64,000 nt of DNA from Clonostachys chloroleuca (taxonomy: Eukaryota > Ascomycota > Sordariomycetes > Hypocreales > Bionectriaceae), in the NCBI GenBank assembly GCA_037952775.1, contig JBANAY010000004.1, forward strand, positions 4,464,001-4,528,000. The letters are read 5' to 3'. Below the pieces are notes generated by a model. It saw only the letters and a list, made by a program, of their open reading frames with translations. It searched no databases and had not been told where the DNA came from. Numbering within the stretch: position 1 is the stretch's first letter; the number at the start of each line of letters is the position of its first letter. Shown piece after piece: positions 24,722 through 36,200 of this stretch. The translations under genes and the position numbers were made by a program.

Positions 24722-25970
24722 TTACCAAGACAGTAGCAGCCACACGAGGAAGACCATGGCAGCGAGCCTGTGCGTGCGCGGCCATGATACCGCCACTGCC
24801 TCTCCTTCAGCCTCAGCGTTGGTCCTCTCCGGGACACCATCAGTTGTATTCGATCCTGTGTCTGTGGGCATGACAACTCCGCTCGGGAAGAGACTGCTGC
24901 CGCCCGAAGTGGCCGATGGTGCCTCCACAGGCCGAGACGTTGGGACTTGGAAGCCAGCATGGGGGATGTACATCCCGGACGAGAACCGCTTGTAGCATCC
25001 CTTGACTTTTACATCTTCCCATCCTCTGATCCCCTCATCGACGACGTATTCTACCGGGCCATCAACCTCCAAGCACAATCCGGCGAAGTCGTTGATCTCG
25101 ACCTTCCTGAAGTACGCCATGAAAGGCGCGCGCTCCCAGCTAGGTGGTCCTCCAGCCCATCGAGCGAGGCTGTTCTCTTCGCGGTCCTTGTCCGGAATCC
25201 ACGTGCCGATGTGAAGTTTCATTGGAGTTTGGGGCCACTTCTCAGGGGGGACGTCGCCGATGTACCAGGTAAGAACGTCGCGTCCGTCGATGGAAAACGT
25301 GATTCTGTACTGCGTCCATTCAATCGAATATGTATGGAATGTAGTGAAAATAGATGAGTCGACGGGGGAAGTTTGATTGTACACTTTGCCATCGGTATCA
25401 CCATGAAACAAGTAGCTGGTTTGTACTTGGTTGTCATACGTTCCAAGAATGTCCTAAACTCATGTGAGCTGGTATTACTGATAAGAAACATGAGAAACCC
25501 ACCCATGAAATTTCGTTTCCAGAGTCCGATTTTAGGACGATGCTTGAGGCAACTCCTTGGCCAGAGGCAGCCAGGAGCTCAACGCTGATTTTGCCAAAGA
25601 AAACATAGTGCTGCGTAGAGAGGGACGGTGCATGGCCAGATTCCCAAATGCCAAGCGCAGCACCCTTCCCGTTGGTGTCGAGGTTTATGAGACGCTGATC
25701 CTGGGATGACGTCTGATTCTTGGTCCAATACGTAGTTAGGTCGGCATCTTTGAAGGCACAGACGAAGTCGAAGATGAAGTTCCGAGCTAGTCCTTGGCTT
25801 GACGAACAGTCTGGTTGAAAGTCAGTTGTGACACTAGCCAAATACTCCCAATAAATTCCTAGAGGGTCCATACAATGAGCTCCATTTGACAGATCACAGT
25901 TTGCGAGTGGGTGAGATTGGCCGAATGCACTTGTGCAAAAGAGGATGAGAAGTTGGGCGGTGAGTAACAT
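24722..25970 (-). CDS. Crh-like GH16 cell-wall protein, GPI-type C-terminus, altered catalytic motif
   Basis: Exons 25970-25503 and 25453-24722 (49-nt intron, GTGGGT...TTAG) encode 399 aa. A signal peptide (residues 1-18) is followed by a GH16 domain with Crh features: a Cys-rich N-terminal part, QVQTSYLFHGD after the active-site strand, FHTYSIEWTQYRITFSIDG, and the conserved WAGGPP segment. A Ser/Thr-rich tail and a terminal hydrophobic stretch fit GPI anchoring. Crh enzymes link chitin to beta-glucan and use a DEIDWE-type motif. Here the matching residues, spanning the intron, are N-E-I-S-W-D (E153, S155, D157): the presumed nucleophile Glu remains, but the helper Asp is Ser and the acid/base Glu is Asp. 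Activity may therefore be reduced or changed. The start at 25970 is chosen because it begins the signal peptide. Confidence 0.85.
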
Positions 25971-26469
25971 CGTTTCGGATGTTATTAAAAGCTGGCAGTC
26001 AAAACGGGCTGATTTGCTTGGAAAGCTATAGTGAGTTTGTGTTCGTGAAGGGAAAAAAAAAATAAGAGAAGTGTGCGGAGTTGAGGAAGTATGAGAACAC
26101 GAGTTAGAAACACCGCTGGCCCGCGCGTGAAATGTGCAGTGAATCACACTCGTTCATTCCACATCTGAATAACAGCAGTACTGCTGGATGGTCACACGGC
26201 CACACAGAATTTCCACAAGGCAGCGAAGGTATCACTGAAACTTTCGAGTGCTAGAGCTAGCAAACAAATTCAAATGATCTGTGAAACAAGGCATGTTGAG
26301 TTTTCCGGTCATAGGGGTATCTTTAGTATGTAGGGAATTCGCCTTTTCTATTTATTTCATCACTGGCAATGACTCGATAGTCTTAGTTCAGGCCATATTG
26401 TAAGTATACTGCCTACGGCCCATTTGGAAGTGACCACTGCAGGGTTCTCTCCTAACTGCCTCCTCTCAT
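25971..26469. other. promoter of the GH16 gene
   Basis: About 500 bp without a gene between the GH16 start and the end of the DUF1524 gene. Confidence 0.5.
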
Positions 26470-27322
26470 CTAGCAAGAGTCCAGCATGCTCTCAAGGGCA
26501 GACTTCTCAGCAGCAGTGACAGTAAGGCTGTAGCTGCTCTTGACCTGGACCCAAGCTGCAGCATAGTCACAGTGGATACCGGTCAGAGCAGGCTTCCAGC
26601 TGTCAGGGCTCTTGTCACCCTTCTGAGAGTTGGTGGTAGTAGTCACAGCCCAAAGCTGAGGGCCCTTGATGTCGTTGGCGAAAGCCTGGCGCTGGGTCGT
26701 GGTCCAGCTTGAGGCGCCAGACTATTTACGAAGACAGGTCAGTCAAGATGCACAATGAGGACGAGTTGTATGAGGACGAGTTGTATGAGGTGGAGTAGAC
26801 TCACAATCCAGGCATTCTTCAAGGGGACTAGATGGTCAATGGAAACTTGACTCGGAACGGCGTGAGTCTTGCCGTCGAATGGGCATGTCCAGCTTCCACT
26901 AGTGGGATAGCAGTCGCTACCCGTTACGACGTTGTTCCCATCACGTCGTAGCACATACTCGCTGCCAGAACCCGTCAGCGACGTCACTTGACTGTAGTAC
27001 AGAGGATAGGCGCAGAGATGCCGCCTCTAGAGAGTGAGACGAGATAAAAGACATACCGAGCGGTGCATTCGGCCTCGCCAGACACAGCCTTCCAGTGAGG
27101 GAAAAGCTCGCGAGAATAGCCACCATTGTCAACTGACTGCGCAACAGCCAACTCGGACAGAAGAGATCTGGCGGTTGCCTCAGAGGGGATGCCAGGCTAG
27201 AGAAGAGATACCGTTAACTCCAACGAACAAATGAATCGGGCTTGAATTCAAAGGTCAAAGCAACTTACAACACTGGCAACAGCCACAGTGGCGAGCGAGA
27301 TGACGGCGGCGAGGAACTTCAT
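26470..27322 (-). CDS. secreted HNH-type nuclease-like protein (DUF1524), 4 exons
   Basis: Exons 27322-27269, 27196-27057, 26961-26805 and 26721-26470 encode 200 aa. Exon 1 alone encodes a signal peptide (MKFLAAVISLATVAVASV). The mature protein has the DUF1524 pattern: CTAREYVLRRDG, paired Cys around SGSWTCPFDG, the metal/catalytic DH in SIDHLVPLKNAW (D107-H108), and NSQKGDKSPDSW. By family it is an extracellular DNA/RNA nuclease of the HNH (His-Me finger) superfamily, probably for nutrient scavenging or against other microbes; specificity is unknown. The third exon could also begin 26 nt upstream at another CAG in the same frame; 26961 is preferred because it keeps TAREYVLRRDG continuous and has a CTGAC branch site in range. 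The 83-nt last intron contains a duplicated 15-mer. Confidence 0.85.
26757..26786 (+). repeat. 15-bp tandem duplication inside an intron
   Basis: GAGGACGAGTTGTAT occurs twice head to tail within the last intron of the DUF1524 gene. It does not disturb the splice sites. Confidence 0.8.
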
Positions 27323-27737
27323 TCTGGATAGACGGCGAGTCGCTGGCGGTGAAGACAGCTGGAGAGGGAAGAGGGAGGCAGGCCAGGAGAATCAATGAAG
27401 GCTTGCCTTATTTATCACCCATTTCCAATCAAAGCACCCGCCCACTTGCGGCCACGCACTCATGATCCCATGCATTCCATTCACTGGTAGTGGGGGATAT
27501 GACCCAAGGGACACCGCTGCAGCCACGCCATCTGGGTCAATGCCAATCAAGCGCGGGGGATGGGTATGTTGGAGAAGTCGATCTCAGATAGGCCTGCCTC
27601 ATTCGACCATCCCCCCGAGCCCTCGCATTCCGTAAAAGCCCATTCAACCCTGATGTACCCATTCACAAGGTAAGACGGGGTCCAAAGTCGGCCCCCATCT
27701 TACACGCCACCACACAAATCAGGGTAAGCTTAAACGC
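27323..27737. other. promoter of the secreted nuclease gene
   Basis: GC-moderate upstream region with no gene recognised. Confidence 0.45.
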
Positions 27738-28133
27738 CTAGGAGATTGGGTCCAGCGTCAGAGGAGCCAGTGACAGTCCCGGAAAAGGGCACACTGCGTG
27801 CTGTTTCAGAGGAGGCAGGGGGTGCTGACATGAGCTGCGTCTTGTCCTCTGGGCGCATCGACACTGCACCTCTGAACCTGCCTGAAGGGGTAATGCCAGA
27901 GCAGGCAAAGAAGGAATTGATTGACTAGTGGAGAGGGCCGAGAATCTTAAAACGGACCACGAATAGAGAGGGATGGCAACAAAGGGTCCGCCGATCCACA
28001 AAGCCGTCCATGAATATGCCGCACTAGAGATGACCTTGTCCTTCCCTTCACGCGGCTTGAAACGCTTTCCAGAACTTTGGCTGCCTTCCTGTTTCACGTG
28101 CGTTGTCATGGAACTTTGTGTAGTCGAAGCCAT
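27738..28133 (-). CDS. doubtful small ORF, 131 codons
   Basis: An ATG-started frame with a basic N-terminus (KRFKPREGKDK), one hydrophobic segment (ALWIGGPFVAIPLYSW) and a Pro/Leu/Cys-rich tail that looks like non-coding translation. I do not recognise it. It lies in the gap between two well-supported minus-strand genes, so it may be chance, a first exon, or a lineage-specific gene. Confidence 0.2.
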   Translation of the reverse strand: MASTTQSSMTTHVKQEGSQSSGKRFKPREGKDKVISSAAYSWTALWIGGPFVAIPLYSWSVLRFSALSTSQSIPSLPALALPLQAGSEVQCRCAQRTRRSSCQHPLPPLKQHAVCPFPGLSLAPLTLDPIS

Positions 28134-28179
28134 TATTTCAATTGAGTAATGAATCGATTTGGGATATCGCTATGAGTGT

Positions 28180-28989
28180 CTATCGGGCCCTTCTGACTGT
28201 GTTCCCGCCCTTCCACCTCAGCTTCCCTACCCAAGCTGCCCACTTCTGCACTTCCTCCTCCTCCAGCAACAGATCAACAGTGTAATAGTACCTAGCCAAT
28301 TCCTCGTGCTTCTTAAAGTGGTGCACGAACCGGTGGCAGGCACCGCACAGCCACGCCACGTTCTGCAGGTCCTCTTTGCTGTGCCAGCCCCGCTTGACCA
28401 CCTTGTCGTGGACGAAGCGCGGGATCAGGTGATGGTACGACAGAGGGATCCAGGACCGCTCGCAGATTTCGCAGGCGTCGGTGCGTGAGGCCGTCGAGGC
28501 TGGTGGGGGCGCGATGCGCAAGGTGATGTATGCGGTCAGGATGGGAATGAGGAAGACCTCCACAGTACCAGGCAGAGGCGAGTCTAGCGTGGGGTCCGGA
28601 GAGATAAGGTTGTATGTCTGTAGCGTCTCTGAGATGGACAGGGGCAGGTTGAGGTGTGAAAGGCTGCTCGCCGTCAGAGGGAACGAGTATTCAGCCTGTA
28701 GTGCCTCTGATTCTCGCCATGACCGGAAATCGAGGTCTCTAAGCTCGTCCGGAAGGTTTTCAAAGATCTCGGTCGCCAAGTAGTCGATGAACTCGGCAAG
28801 CTCCTCCGCGTCTTGTCTGAAGTCCCGTGAGACCGGGACAACTGCCGTCTCACTTGAGTTATTGCTACCCTTGGCTCGTCTCCGGCGCTTCCGCTCCGGG
28901 AGGCCAGCGGATTCGGCCCGGATGAGGGTGGTGGAGAGGCAGTCCCGGAAGACGGCGTGATTAATGTTGCTTTCCTCGGAATCGGACAT
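28180..28989 (-). CDS. intracellular HNH-domain protein
   Basis: A single-exon 269-aa frame starting at ATG 28989. The N-terminal half is acidic then strongly basic (PERKRRRRAKG), which could be a nuclear localisation signal, followed by a helical region. The C-terminal third holds an HNH motif: CEIC near residue 172, SYHHLIPR, and LCGACHRFVH, i.e. two CxxC metal-binding pairs around the paired His. No signal peptide is present, unlike the neighbouring DUF1524 nuclease. This family is conserved in fungi, but its function is unknown to me; DNA cleavage or structural zinc binding are both possible. Confidence 0.82.
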   Translation of the reverse strand: MSDSEESNINHAVFRDCLSTTLIRAESAGLPERKRRRRAKGSNNSSETAVVPVSRDFRQDAEELAEFIDYLATEIFENLPDELRDLDFRSWRESEALQAEYSFPLTASSLSHLNLPLSISETLQTYNLISPDPTLDSPLPGTVEVFLIPILTAYITLRIAPPPASTASRTDACEICERSWIPLSYHHLIPRFVHDKVVKRGWHSKEDLQNVAWLCGACHRFVHHFKKHEELARYYYTVDLLLEEEEVQKWAAWVGKLRWKGGNTVRRAR

Positions 28990-29907
28990 GATTGAGTTGG
29001 CGGGTGTGATATGAATCAGTGCTAGTTTGGCTGGTGAAGACTTGCTTTGCTCTTCTGGTGGCTGCGATCGGGGTCAAGATGACTAATTCAATTCCTGTTC
29101 CCAGTTGCTTGGTATGACTGCTTGAGTGTGTCTCTACATTTTGCCATGTTGAAGCACTCTCATTATCTATTTAATGTATTTCATCTTCATCATCGTTTTC
29201 CGTATCCTTGGAGGTGCAGATGGAAGTCTGTAGAACCAATTGAAGATTTCCCCACTGCGGCTGACAGCAGGGGCAGATAGCGCTTTCACCGAGTTGACTC
29301 ATGCCGCCGTGCAAGTCACCTACGTTCCGTGCGTGTGGCCTAATTGCTGCTATGCATAATTCACAGTCCTAAGTCATTCCAGGCTGTTAAGACAACTAGT
29401 CCCGTTTCTGCTGTACGAAACGTGGTCGCATGGGCACTCGAGGCCGGCAAATGACTGATGGATGTGGTGACCGTCCGCCCTCGCGACGAAAACGGGCTGT
29501 GCTGCTCTCTTGGGATGCCACGTATATTGTTATTGCTAGTGAGGCAAACTAAATGGCTCTCTCCTCGGCGAAGCCACAACGGAACCCTGCTCGCTCTCTC
29601 TGGCGCAGACGGTCCAAGATTTTCGGAGCCATTTCAAGAGTCGCGTGTTAATGATATGGGGGAGTCACTGAGCCTAGTTCACCGCAGCGTTCCTCATCAA
29701 GCAGACTCGAGAGAACCTGTAACGACTCTCCACGTATGTTGTCAAATCCTCTCCCCGCCTCTATCATCATGGCGTAGTGAAATACCCTCGAAGTTATGGG
29801 ATGGCATTATTGGCTCAATGCAATGAGAGCCAGGATTAGTACAGGATCAAATCTGTCGCCGTACTCCCGCTAATGTTAGATATTATCAGAGCCCAATGCA
29901 CCGCAGC
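28990..29907. other. intergenic
   Basis: Promoter of the HNH gene and the 3' flank of the next minus-strand regulator; frames on the plus strand here show no family signal. Confidence 0.5.
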
Positions 29908-32275
29908 TCATCCAGCACGCTCATTTCGAGCCTTGGTGATGGCTTTTGCTGCAAGACGGCTTAATTCAGCAACAAAAGCACCAAGGTTCTCTATGAATGA
30001 TGTCTCGTGCAGCCTAAGCAACTGATGTGATGGCAGCCTTTGAATTAGGTCACCAGCTGTGCAGATGAGGCTGGTGTCGCTTTCTGCCTCAGCTGCCAGC
30101 GGATCTCTCAGGATATTAAAAAACAATGTGATCAGAGCAGACATGGGGTGAAAGAGGAACGCCCTTCATACTGTGTTAGTTCTCTTGATTCTACTGGATC
30201 CTTTAAGAGTGATTACTTACCAGAATGCCTCCCTTGGAAGTGAATCGATTGCCACACTTAGATAGATAATAGTTGTCCGACTAGCCTCAACAGCCAGATC
30301 GAGACTTGACTGGAGTCCAATGATTTTAGGATCAACTCGATCATTTTTGAAGCATCTACCGCTTGCGCCGTGAATTGAAGCTACCAAATGGTGGTACTCA
30401 AGATGAAGTTCGATATGCTGGACGGATCTCGCAAATTCCATGTCCGACATCCATTTCTCGTAGTGAGGTGACAATGAAACTCTCGGTTTGAAATTTCTCG
30501 GTAGCGATGATCGCCAACTCTCAAGTTCCTCATCAAGCTCTCGGATGGATTGCAGAAGCTCAGCATTGGACTTGCGCAGAGATTGAATAGAGTACAGCTC
30601 CCTGGATACCTTGGACTTGATAAGACTAAGACGGATGTCTCCAAAGAGGACTGGATATGGAGCTCGAACGAGGTGTTCGTATTCCGGAACGCCAAATCGA
30701 CCTTTGACGTATTCAGGGGGGAGTGTAAGGTCACAAAACTCATCCCACAAGCTTGGTGGTTGGCCTGTTCGTAGGGCAAGATTCTTATCGAAGATGTAGC
30801 AAAGCCAGAACAGTTTTCGTTGTTGCTCCTCAATTCGCTCCGGGACTGTCAAGGCTCGACCTGAGGGCGGCGATGGAACGATAGTATGAGCCCCAAGAGT
30901 ACAAGTCGTGCGGCAAGCCATGCTATGAAACATGACACCTGCTTGCATATGTCCCAAAACCATGCTGTTCAGTTGCTAGGAGAGATCGATGTTAACTATA
31001 GTCACAGTGATCGGATCGATTGACATACCAGTGAGACAAGCGTCTGCAACGTTGTTAAGCTTGGAAAGTTGGCACACCTGCCAATAAGTGATTGGGCCCA
31101 TGTCATACACTCCAATCTGTCAATGTGGGCCGCCGCAGGGACGGTCGAGAATTGGAAACTCATTAAAGAAACAAATGCTAGAACACTAGCCCGCGAGGAT
31201 AAATACTCGGAAGAATTTGGTCCGGGCTCGGGTCCATATGCGATTTCGATTGTTCTTTCAAAGAGTACTTCGTCGATAATCGGGAATACATGTCTGATAC
31301 TGGACTCCATGAATTCCCTAACAAAGGCCTGCGTTATCCAGAGGTCTGGGAATCGTTCCCGTCCGTTGGGATGATCATCGGATGAGTACATGGGAGCATG
31401 AAAAGATTGTTTGGAACTTCCGGAACCTTCAATTGAGTTTTTGGAAAAGGACGGATGTTCTCCTGTCGCAGAAAAAATCCACTCTAATCCCTCGGCCGAG
31501 AAAGCTGGGATACGGTCAGGTGAGTCAATGGTTCCAAGATAACAACCGGCAAAATAGATTTGGCCACAAGCCGATCGACCAGGCATAGGTCCTCTATTCG
31601 GTCTTGAACTTGAATCGTTGCTTGGTGTTGAAAAGGACTGATGCTCCTCGATTGCTACGGCCGGTGGCTGGGGTGGGTTACCAGCATCTGAAGCATCTGA
31701 AGGGCTTGCGGTACTCTGTCCCTCGGAAACAGATCCATTTTGGGCAATAAATTCCTCGATACGCTCAATACGCTTTGATATGTTGTCTCGGCTGCCTTTC
31801 TTCTTTGGCCTTGTCGGAAGTTAGCAACATACGTTTGGTTTGTCCCCCAGGGCAACTCATGTACACAACATGGCAGGCCACCATGTTTCACCATCCAAAA
31901 ATCAGGGGGTGCGGCCTCACTTTTGACTTTCTGTCTTCTTCAGACGAGTGAAGGTGCATGGCAGACCTACACGTCGGATGGTTAGATGGGTACGCCCAAG
32001 ACCCAGAGTGGGTAGGCAAGCATGGAGGCAAACACACCACGGTGGGTGCACCAATTACATTTGGGCCCCGATTCGGACAGGTCACACTGTATCTATAAAT
32101 GAGGTAACAACCACGTGTTAGCTTCAATATACTATTGACAAGCCAAGGGGAAAGGGGATCGATCTGATCTACGCCAAGGTTGCGGCACTGGTTTGAGATG
32201 CGACTGGAGCGATGATTCATAACCACCTACCTTTCGCTTGTGGCATCCGTCACAGGCTCTTCTTTGCTTTGCCAT
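29908..32275 (-). CDS. Zn2Cys6 fungal transcription factor, 6 exons, divergent from AtrB-type pump
   Basis: Exons 32275-32231, 32092-32038, 31966-31921, 31809-31029, 30975-30221 and 30163-29908 give 645 aa with consistent phases. The zinc cluster is C8-x2-C11-x6-C18-x8-C27-x2-C30-x6-C37 and is assembled from three exons. A basic linker (RLKKTESQKKPKKKG) and a short coiled coil (ISKRIERIEEF) follow, then the fungal-TF homology domain (FWLCYIFDKNLALRTGQPPS). Two introns (ending at 31810 and 30164) use AAG acceptors; in the last, a CAG immediately after the CTAAC branch site is skipped. Start at ATG 32275 gives the usual short N-terminus; a frame-compatible start at 32368 would add 31 residues. 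It shares a 1.0-kb intergenic region with a multidrug pump, so regulating that pump is the obvious hypothesis. Confidence 0.88.
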
Positions 32276-33293
32276 GATGCTGCAGATTGTACATGCGGAT
32301 TGAGAAGACTTTGATTGTTCTTGCCGCTCAGACTGGGTTTGAGCCGGACCCTTCGGACTCGGTCTCAATCAGAACTGGGATACGTTGTTACGGCTTCGGT
32401 GGTACATAATATCCCGGATGACAAAGCCCGAGGACGAAGCCGATGTTTTAATAAGCTCTTCCGGCCAAAATCCAACTCGATGACCTCATGAGAGAAGTCC
32501 GAAGGCCGAGTTGTTCGTGTCGTCGTCGTTGTGGCTCAGAGCTTTCCCCTGGACCTTCTGATGCCAACAAAAGCAACGAATACCGCTGACTAAGCGGGTC
32601 TGACATGAAATCTCCATCAAAACGAGACAACGAGCCCGCCAAGCCCCACAGCCAATATCAAACGATCCCTCAAGCGGCGGTATTACGCCGCCGCAGTGGA
32701 TCTCACCAACGGCACCTCCCGTCAGGAGATTGGTCTGTTGCGAGATCTACCATGATTCATCTACGCCAAATTGCGGGAGAAAGTCTGGAACACCGATGAG
32801 TAAGCGGTGTTCCGAGACAGATTACCCCCGTCACGACCGCCGATGACATCCCGCCCGGATCTTTGGAAAACGGCCGGGCCGCGATACAGGGAGCTTCTAG
32901 GTTTACGATTGGTTCAAAATCGTGCCTTACAAGCTTTATTTCCTCTTCGAGAAGTAATGAGTCGCTATCTTATTGAGCCTCGAGATGCGACAACCCTCAC
33001 CTGCAAGATATATCCACTCAGATTGATTGATCCACAGGTTCGGAACGTTCTACCACCGTAGCAAAGTTCTGGTCTATCCGAATATCCGTAATTCGTTCCT
33101 TAAATACTAAAGCAAATGCTCATTCTTCACCGTGACGTTTTCCGATGATTGTGTTGTGTTCAGAGTTCTGCTCCCTGGCAAGAGCTGTTTCTTCCTTGAT
33201 CTTTGGCCCTTCTCCAATTTCTCTTCTCTTCATCGATTCAACTATATGCGAGCATAGGTTCCCAATCATCTGGCCCGCGAACCCATTTTGATC
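32276..33293. promoter_or_regulatory. bidirectional promoter between Zn2Cys6 regulator and AtrB-type pump
   Basis: 1018 bp separate the two divergent start codons. It contains a CCAAT at about 32652 and a CGG-rich palindrome (listed separately). A 64-codon frame from 32605 is not supported as a gene. Confidence 0.55.
32674..32694. promoter_or_regulatory. GC-rich inverted repeat, candidate Zn2Cys6 site
   Basis: A 7-bp inverted repeat GCGGCGG / CCGCCGC with a 7-bp centre. It contains doubled inverted CGG half-sites, as bound by Zn2Cys6 dimers, in the shared promoter. Confidence 0.4.
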
Positions 33294-36200
33294 ATGGGTG
33301 GCAGTGAGGAAGGCTCTATCACTGCCAATGAGCTCTCCATCCGGGACGAGCATGTAGATCCTGATGAGTGGGATCTGAAACCCAGGGTCGTCGCTAATAG
33401 AGACCGAGATCGAGCTTCAGGATTTCCTCCACGTGAATTGGGCGTCACATGGCAAAACCTAACCGTTGAAGCTGTCACTGTTGATGCAGCCATCCACGAA
33501 AATGTCGTCTCACAGTTCAATATTCCCAAGCTCATTCGGGAGTCTCGCCACAAGCCACCCTTGAGAAAGATCCTAGACTCAAGCCATGGCTGTGTGAAGC
33601 CCGGCGAGATGTTGCTGGTGTTAGGTCGACCTGGCTCTGGCTGCACTACCCTGCTCAATATTCTAGCCAACAAACGTAGAGGCTACGCCGGCGTCTCTGG
33701 TGATGTTCACTACGGCAGCATGCCAGCCGATCAGGCGAAAAACTATAGAGGGCAGATTGTCATGAACACAGAGGAGGAACTGTTTTTCCCAACTCTGACT
33801 GTTCAGCAAACCATGGACTTCGCAACTCGACTGAAGGTGCCATTCCATCTTCCACAAGGAGTCAACAACCATGAAGATCACCGCAGAGAGTCCCTCGAAT
33901 TCCTCCTGCAGTCTATGGGCATCGAACATACCGAAGACACCAAGGTTGGCGATGCATTCGTCCGTGGTGTCTCTGGCGGAGAACGAAAACGAGTTTCTAT
34001 TATCGAGTGCTTGGCTTCCAGGGGTAGCGTTTTCTGCTGGGATAATTCGACACGAGGTCTTGATGCCAGCACGTAAGCGCTCTCTCATCTACCGACACTC
34101 GATGATCAGTAGCTAACTCTGTATAGGGCCCTAGAGTATGCCAAGGCTATGAGAGCCATGACTGACGTTCTAGGTCTCGCTTCAATTGTTACCCTCTACC
34201 AAGCTGGCAATGGCATCTACAATCTGTTCGACAAGGTCCTCGTTCTTGACCATGGAAAGGAGATATACTATGGCCCAATGAAGGAGGCTAGACCTTTCAT
34301 GGAGGATCTTGGTTTCATCTGCAGCCCAGGAGCCAACGTTGCGGACTTTCTCACAGGCGTTACTGTCCCTACGGAACGCAGAGTCAGCCCCGAGTTTAGT
34401 AAAAACTTCCCACGTACTGCCGATGCCATCCGCGAGAAATACACGGAGTCGTCAATCCATGAGAAGATGGCCGCAGAGTATAACTACCCATCCACTCCAG
34501 AAGCAGAGCAAAATACCAAGCTGTTCAAGGAGGGTGTCGTTAAGGAGAAGTATAAGAGACTTCCCGCAAGCAGCGCAATGACTGTCGGTTTCTTTGCACA
34601 AGTCACTGCCTGTGTCATTCGACAGTACCAGCTCATCTTCGGTGACAAGACCACCTTCATACTCAAACAGGGCCTGAATATTGTTCAGGCTCTGATCGCG
34701 GGGTCTCTCTTCTACAATGCTCCCAATACATCTGGCGGACTCTTCATGAAATCCGGCGCTCTGTTCTTCTCTCTTCTGCAAAACAGTCTCATGTCCATGT
34801 CTGAGGTTACCGACTCCTTCACTGGTCGACCTGTTCTTTTGAAGCACAAGTCTTTTGCCTACTTCCACCCCTCAGCCTTCTGTATCGCCCAGTTTGCCGC
34901 CGATATCCCTATGGTTTTTGTGCAAGTGTCAACTTTCTCGCTAGTCTTGTACTTCATGGTTGGATTGAAGACGACCGCTGCGGCTTTCTTCACGTTCTGG
35001 GTTATTCTGTTCGCTACGACACTGGTAAGTTCAATATGCCATGACTCCTATACTTCGTATACTCACTATACTTTACAGTGTATCACTTCCATGTTCAGAG
35101 CAATCGGCGCATCCTTCAGCACCTTTGATGGTGCTTCCAAGGTTTCCGGTCTCATCATTTCAGCCACCATCATGTACACGGGCTTCATGATCCAGAAGCC
35201 ACAGATGCACCCATGGTTTGTGTGGCTGTTTTGGATTGAGTATGTCCCCATTTTTGACACCTTGCGATACCTCTATTTCACTGCTAACATCTCCTCCAGC
35301 CCTTTAGCATATGCCTTTGATGCTCTCCTATCCAATGAGTTTCACGACACAATTATCCCCTGCGTTGGCAATAACCTTATCCCGAACGGCCCTTCATTTA
35401 CCGACGCAGATCACCAGAGCTGCGCCGGAGTCGGCGGCGCTGTGCCTGGCCAAACCTTCGTCACTGGAGATGCCTACCTTGGCTCCCTCTCATACGCGCA
35501 CTCTCACGTCTGGAGGAACTTTGGCATCATTTGGGCCTGGTGGGCTCTCTTCATGGCTATCACAGTATGGTCTACTTGCCGGTGGAAGTCATCTTCTGAG
35601 AACGGCCCTAGTCTGTTGATCCCCCGTGAGAATGCCCATCTACATTCTGCAACGTCTGATGATGTAGAGGCTCAAGCGTCGGACAAGCAAGAAACCGACG
35701 AGCCTTCTGCGGGTAGCTCCGGGGAGGATGTACCAGCTCACCGCAACCTAGTGCGAAACACCTCCGTCTTCACGTGGAAGAATCTGTCTTACACGGTCAA
35801 GACTCCCTCGGGAGACCGCGTCTTGCTGGATAATGTTCAAGGATGGGTCAAGCCAGGAATGTTGGGCGCCTTGATGGGCTCTTCCGGTGCTGGAAAGACA
35901 ACTCTGCTCGATGTCCTCGCCCAGAGAAAGACTGAAGGCACCATTCGCGGTTCCATTCTTGTCGATGGTCGACCCTTGCCAGTCTCGTTCCAACGATCCG
36001 CAGGCTACTGTGAGCAGCTTGATGTTCATGAACCGTATACTACAGTCCGAGAGGCCCTTGAATTTTCCGCCCTCCTACGACAGAGCCGAGAAACACCCCG
36101 TGAAGAGAAGATCGCATACGTAAACACAATCATTGACCTCCTTGAGCTCCATGATCTCGCCGACACCCTGATCGGAGAGGTCGGTGCAGGCCTCAGCGTT

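Noticed and set aside
26987..27001. Alternative acceptor adding about nine residues to the DUF1524 protein
   Set aside because: In frame but it interrupts TAREYVLRRDG; the CAG before 26961 keeps it intact.
32605..32799. 64-codon frame in the divergent promoter
   Set aside because: No homology, no leader and overlaps the candidate regulatory palindrome.
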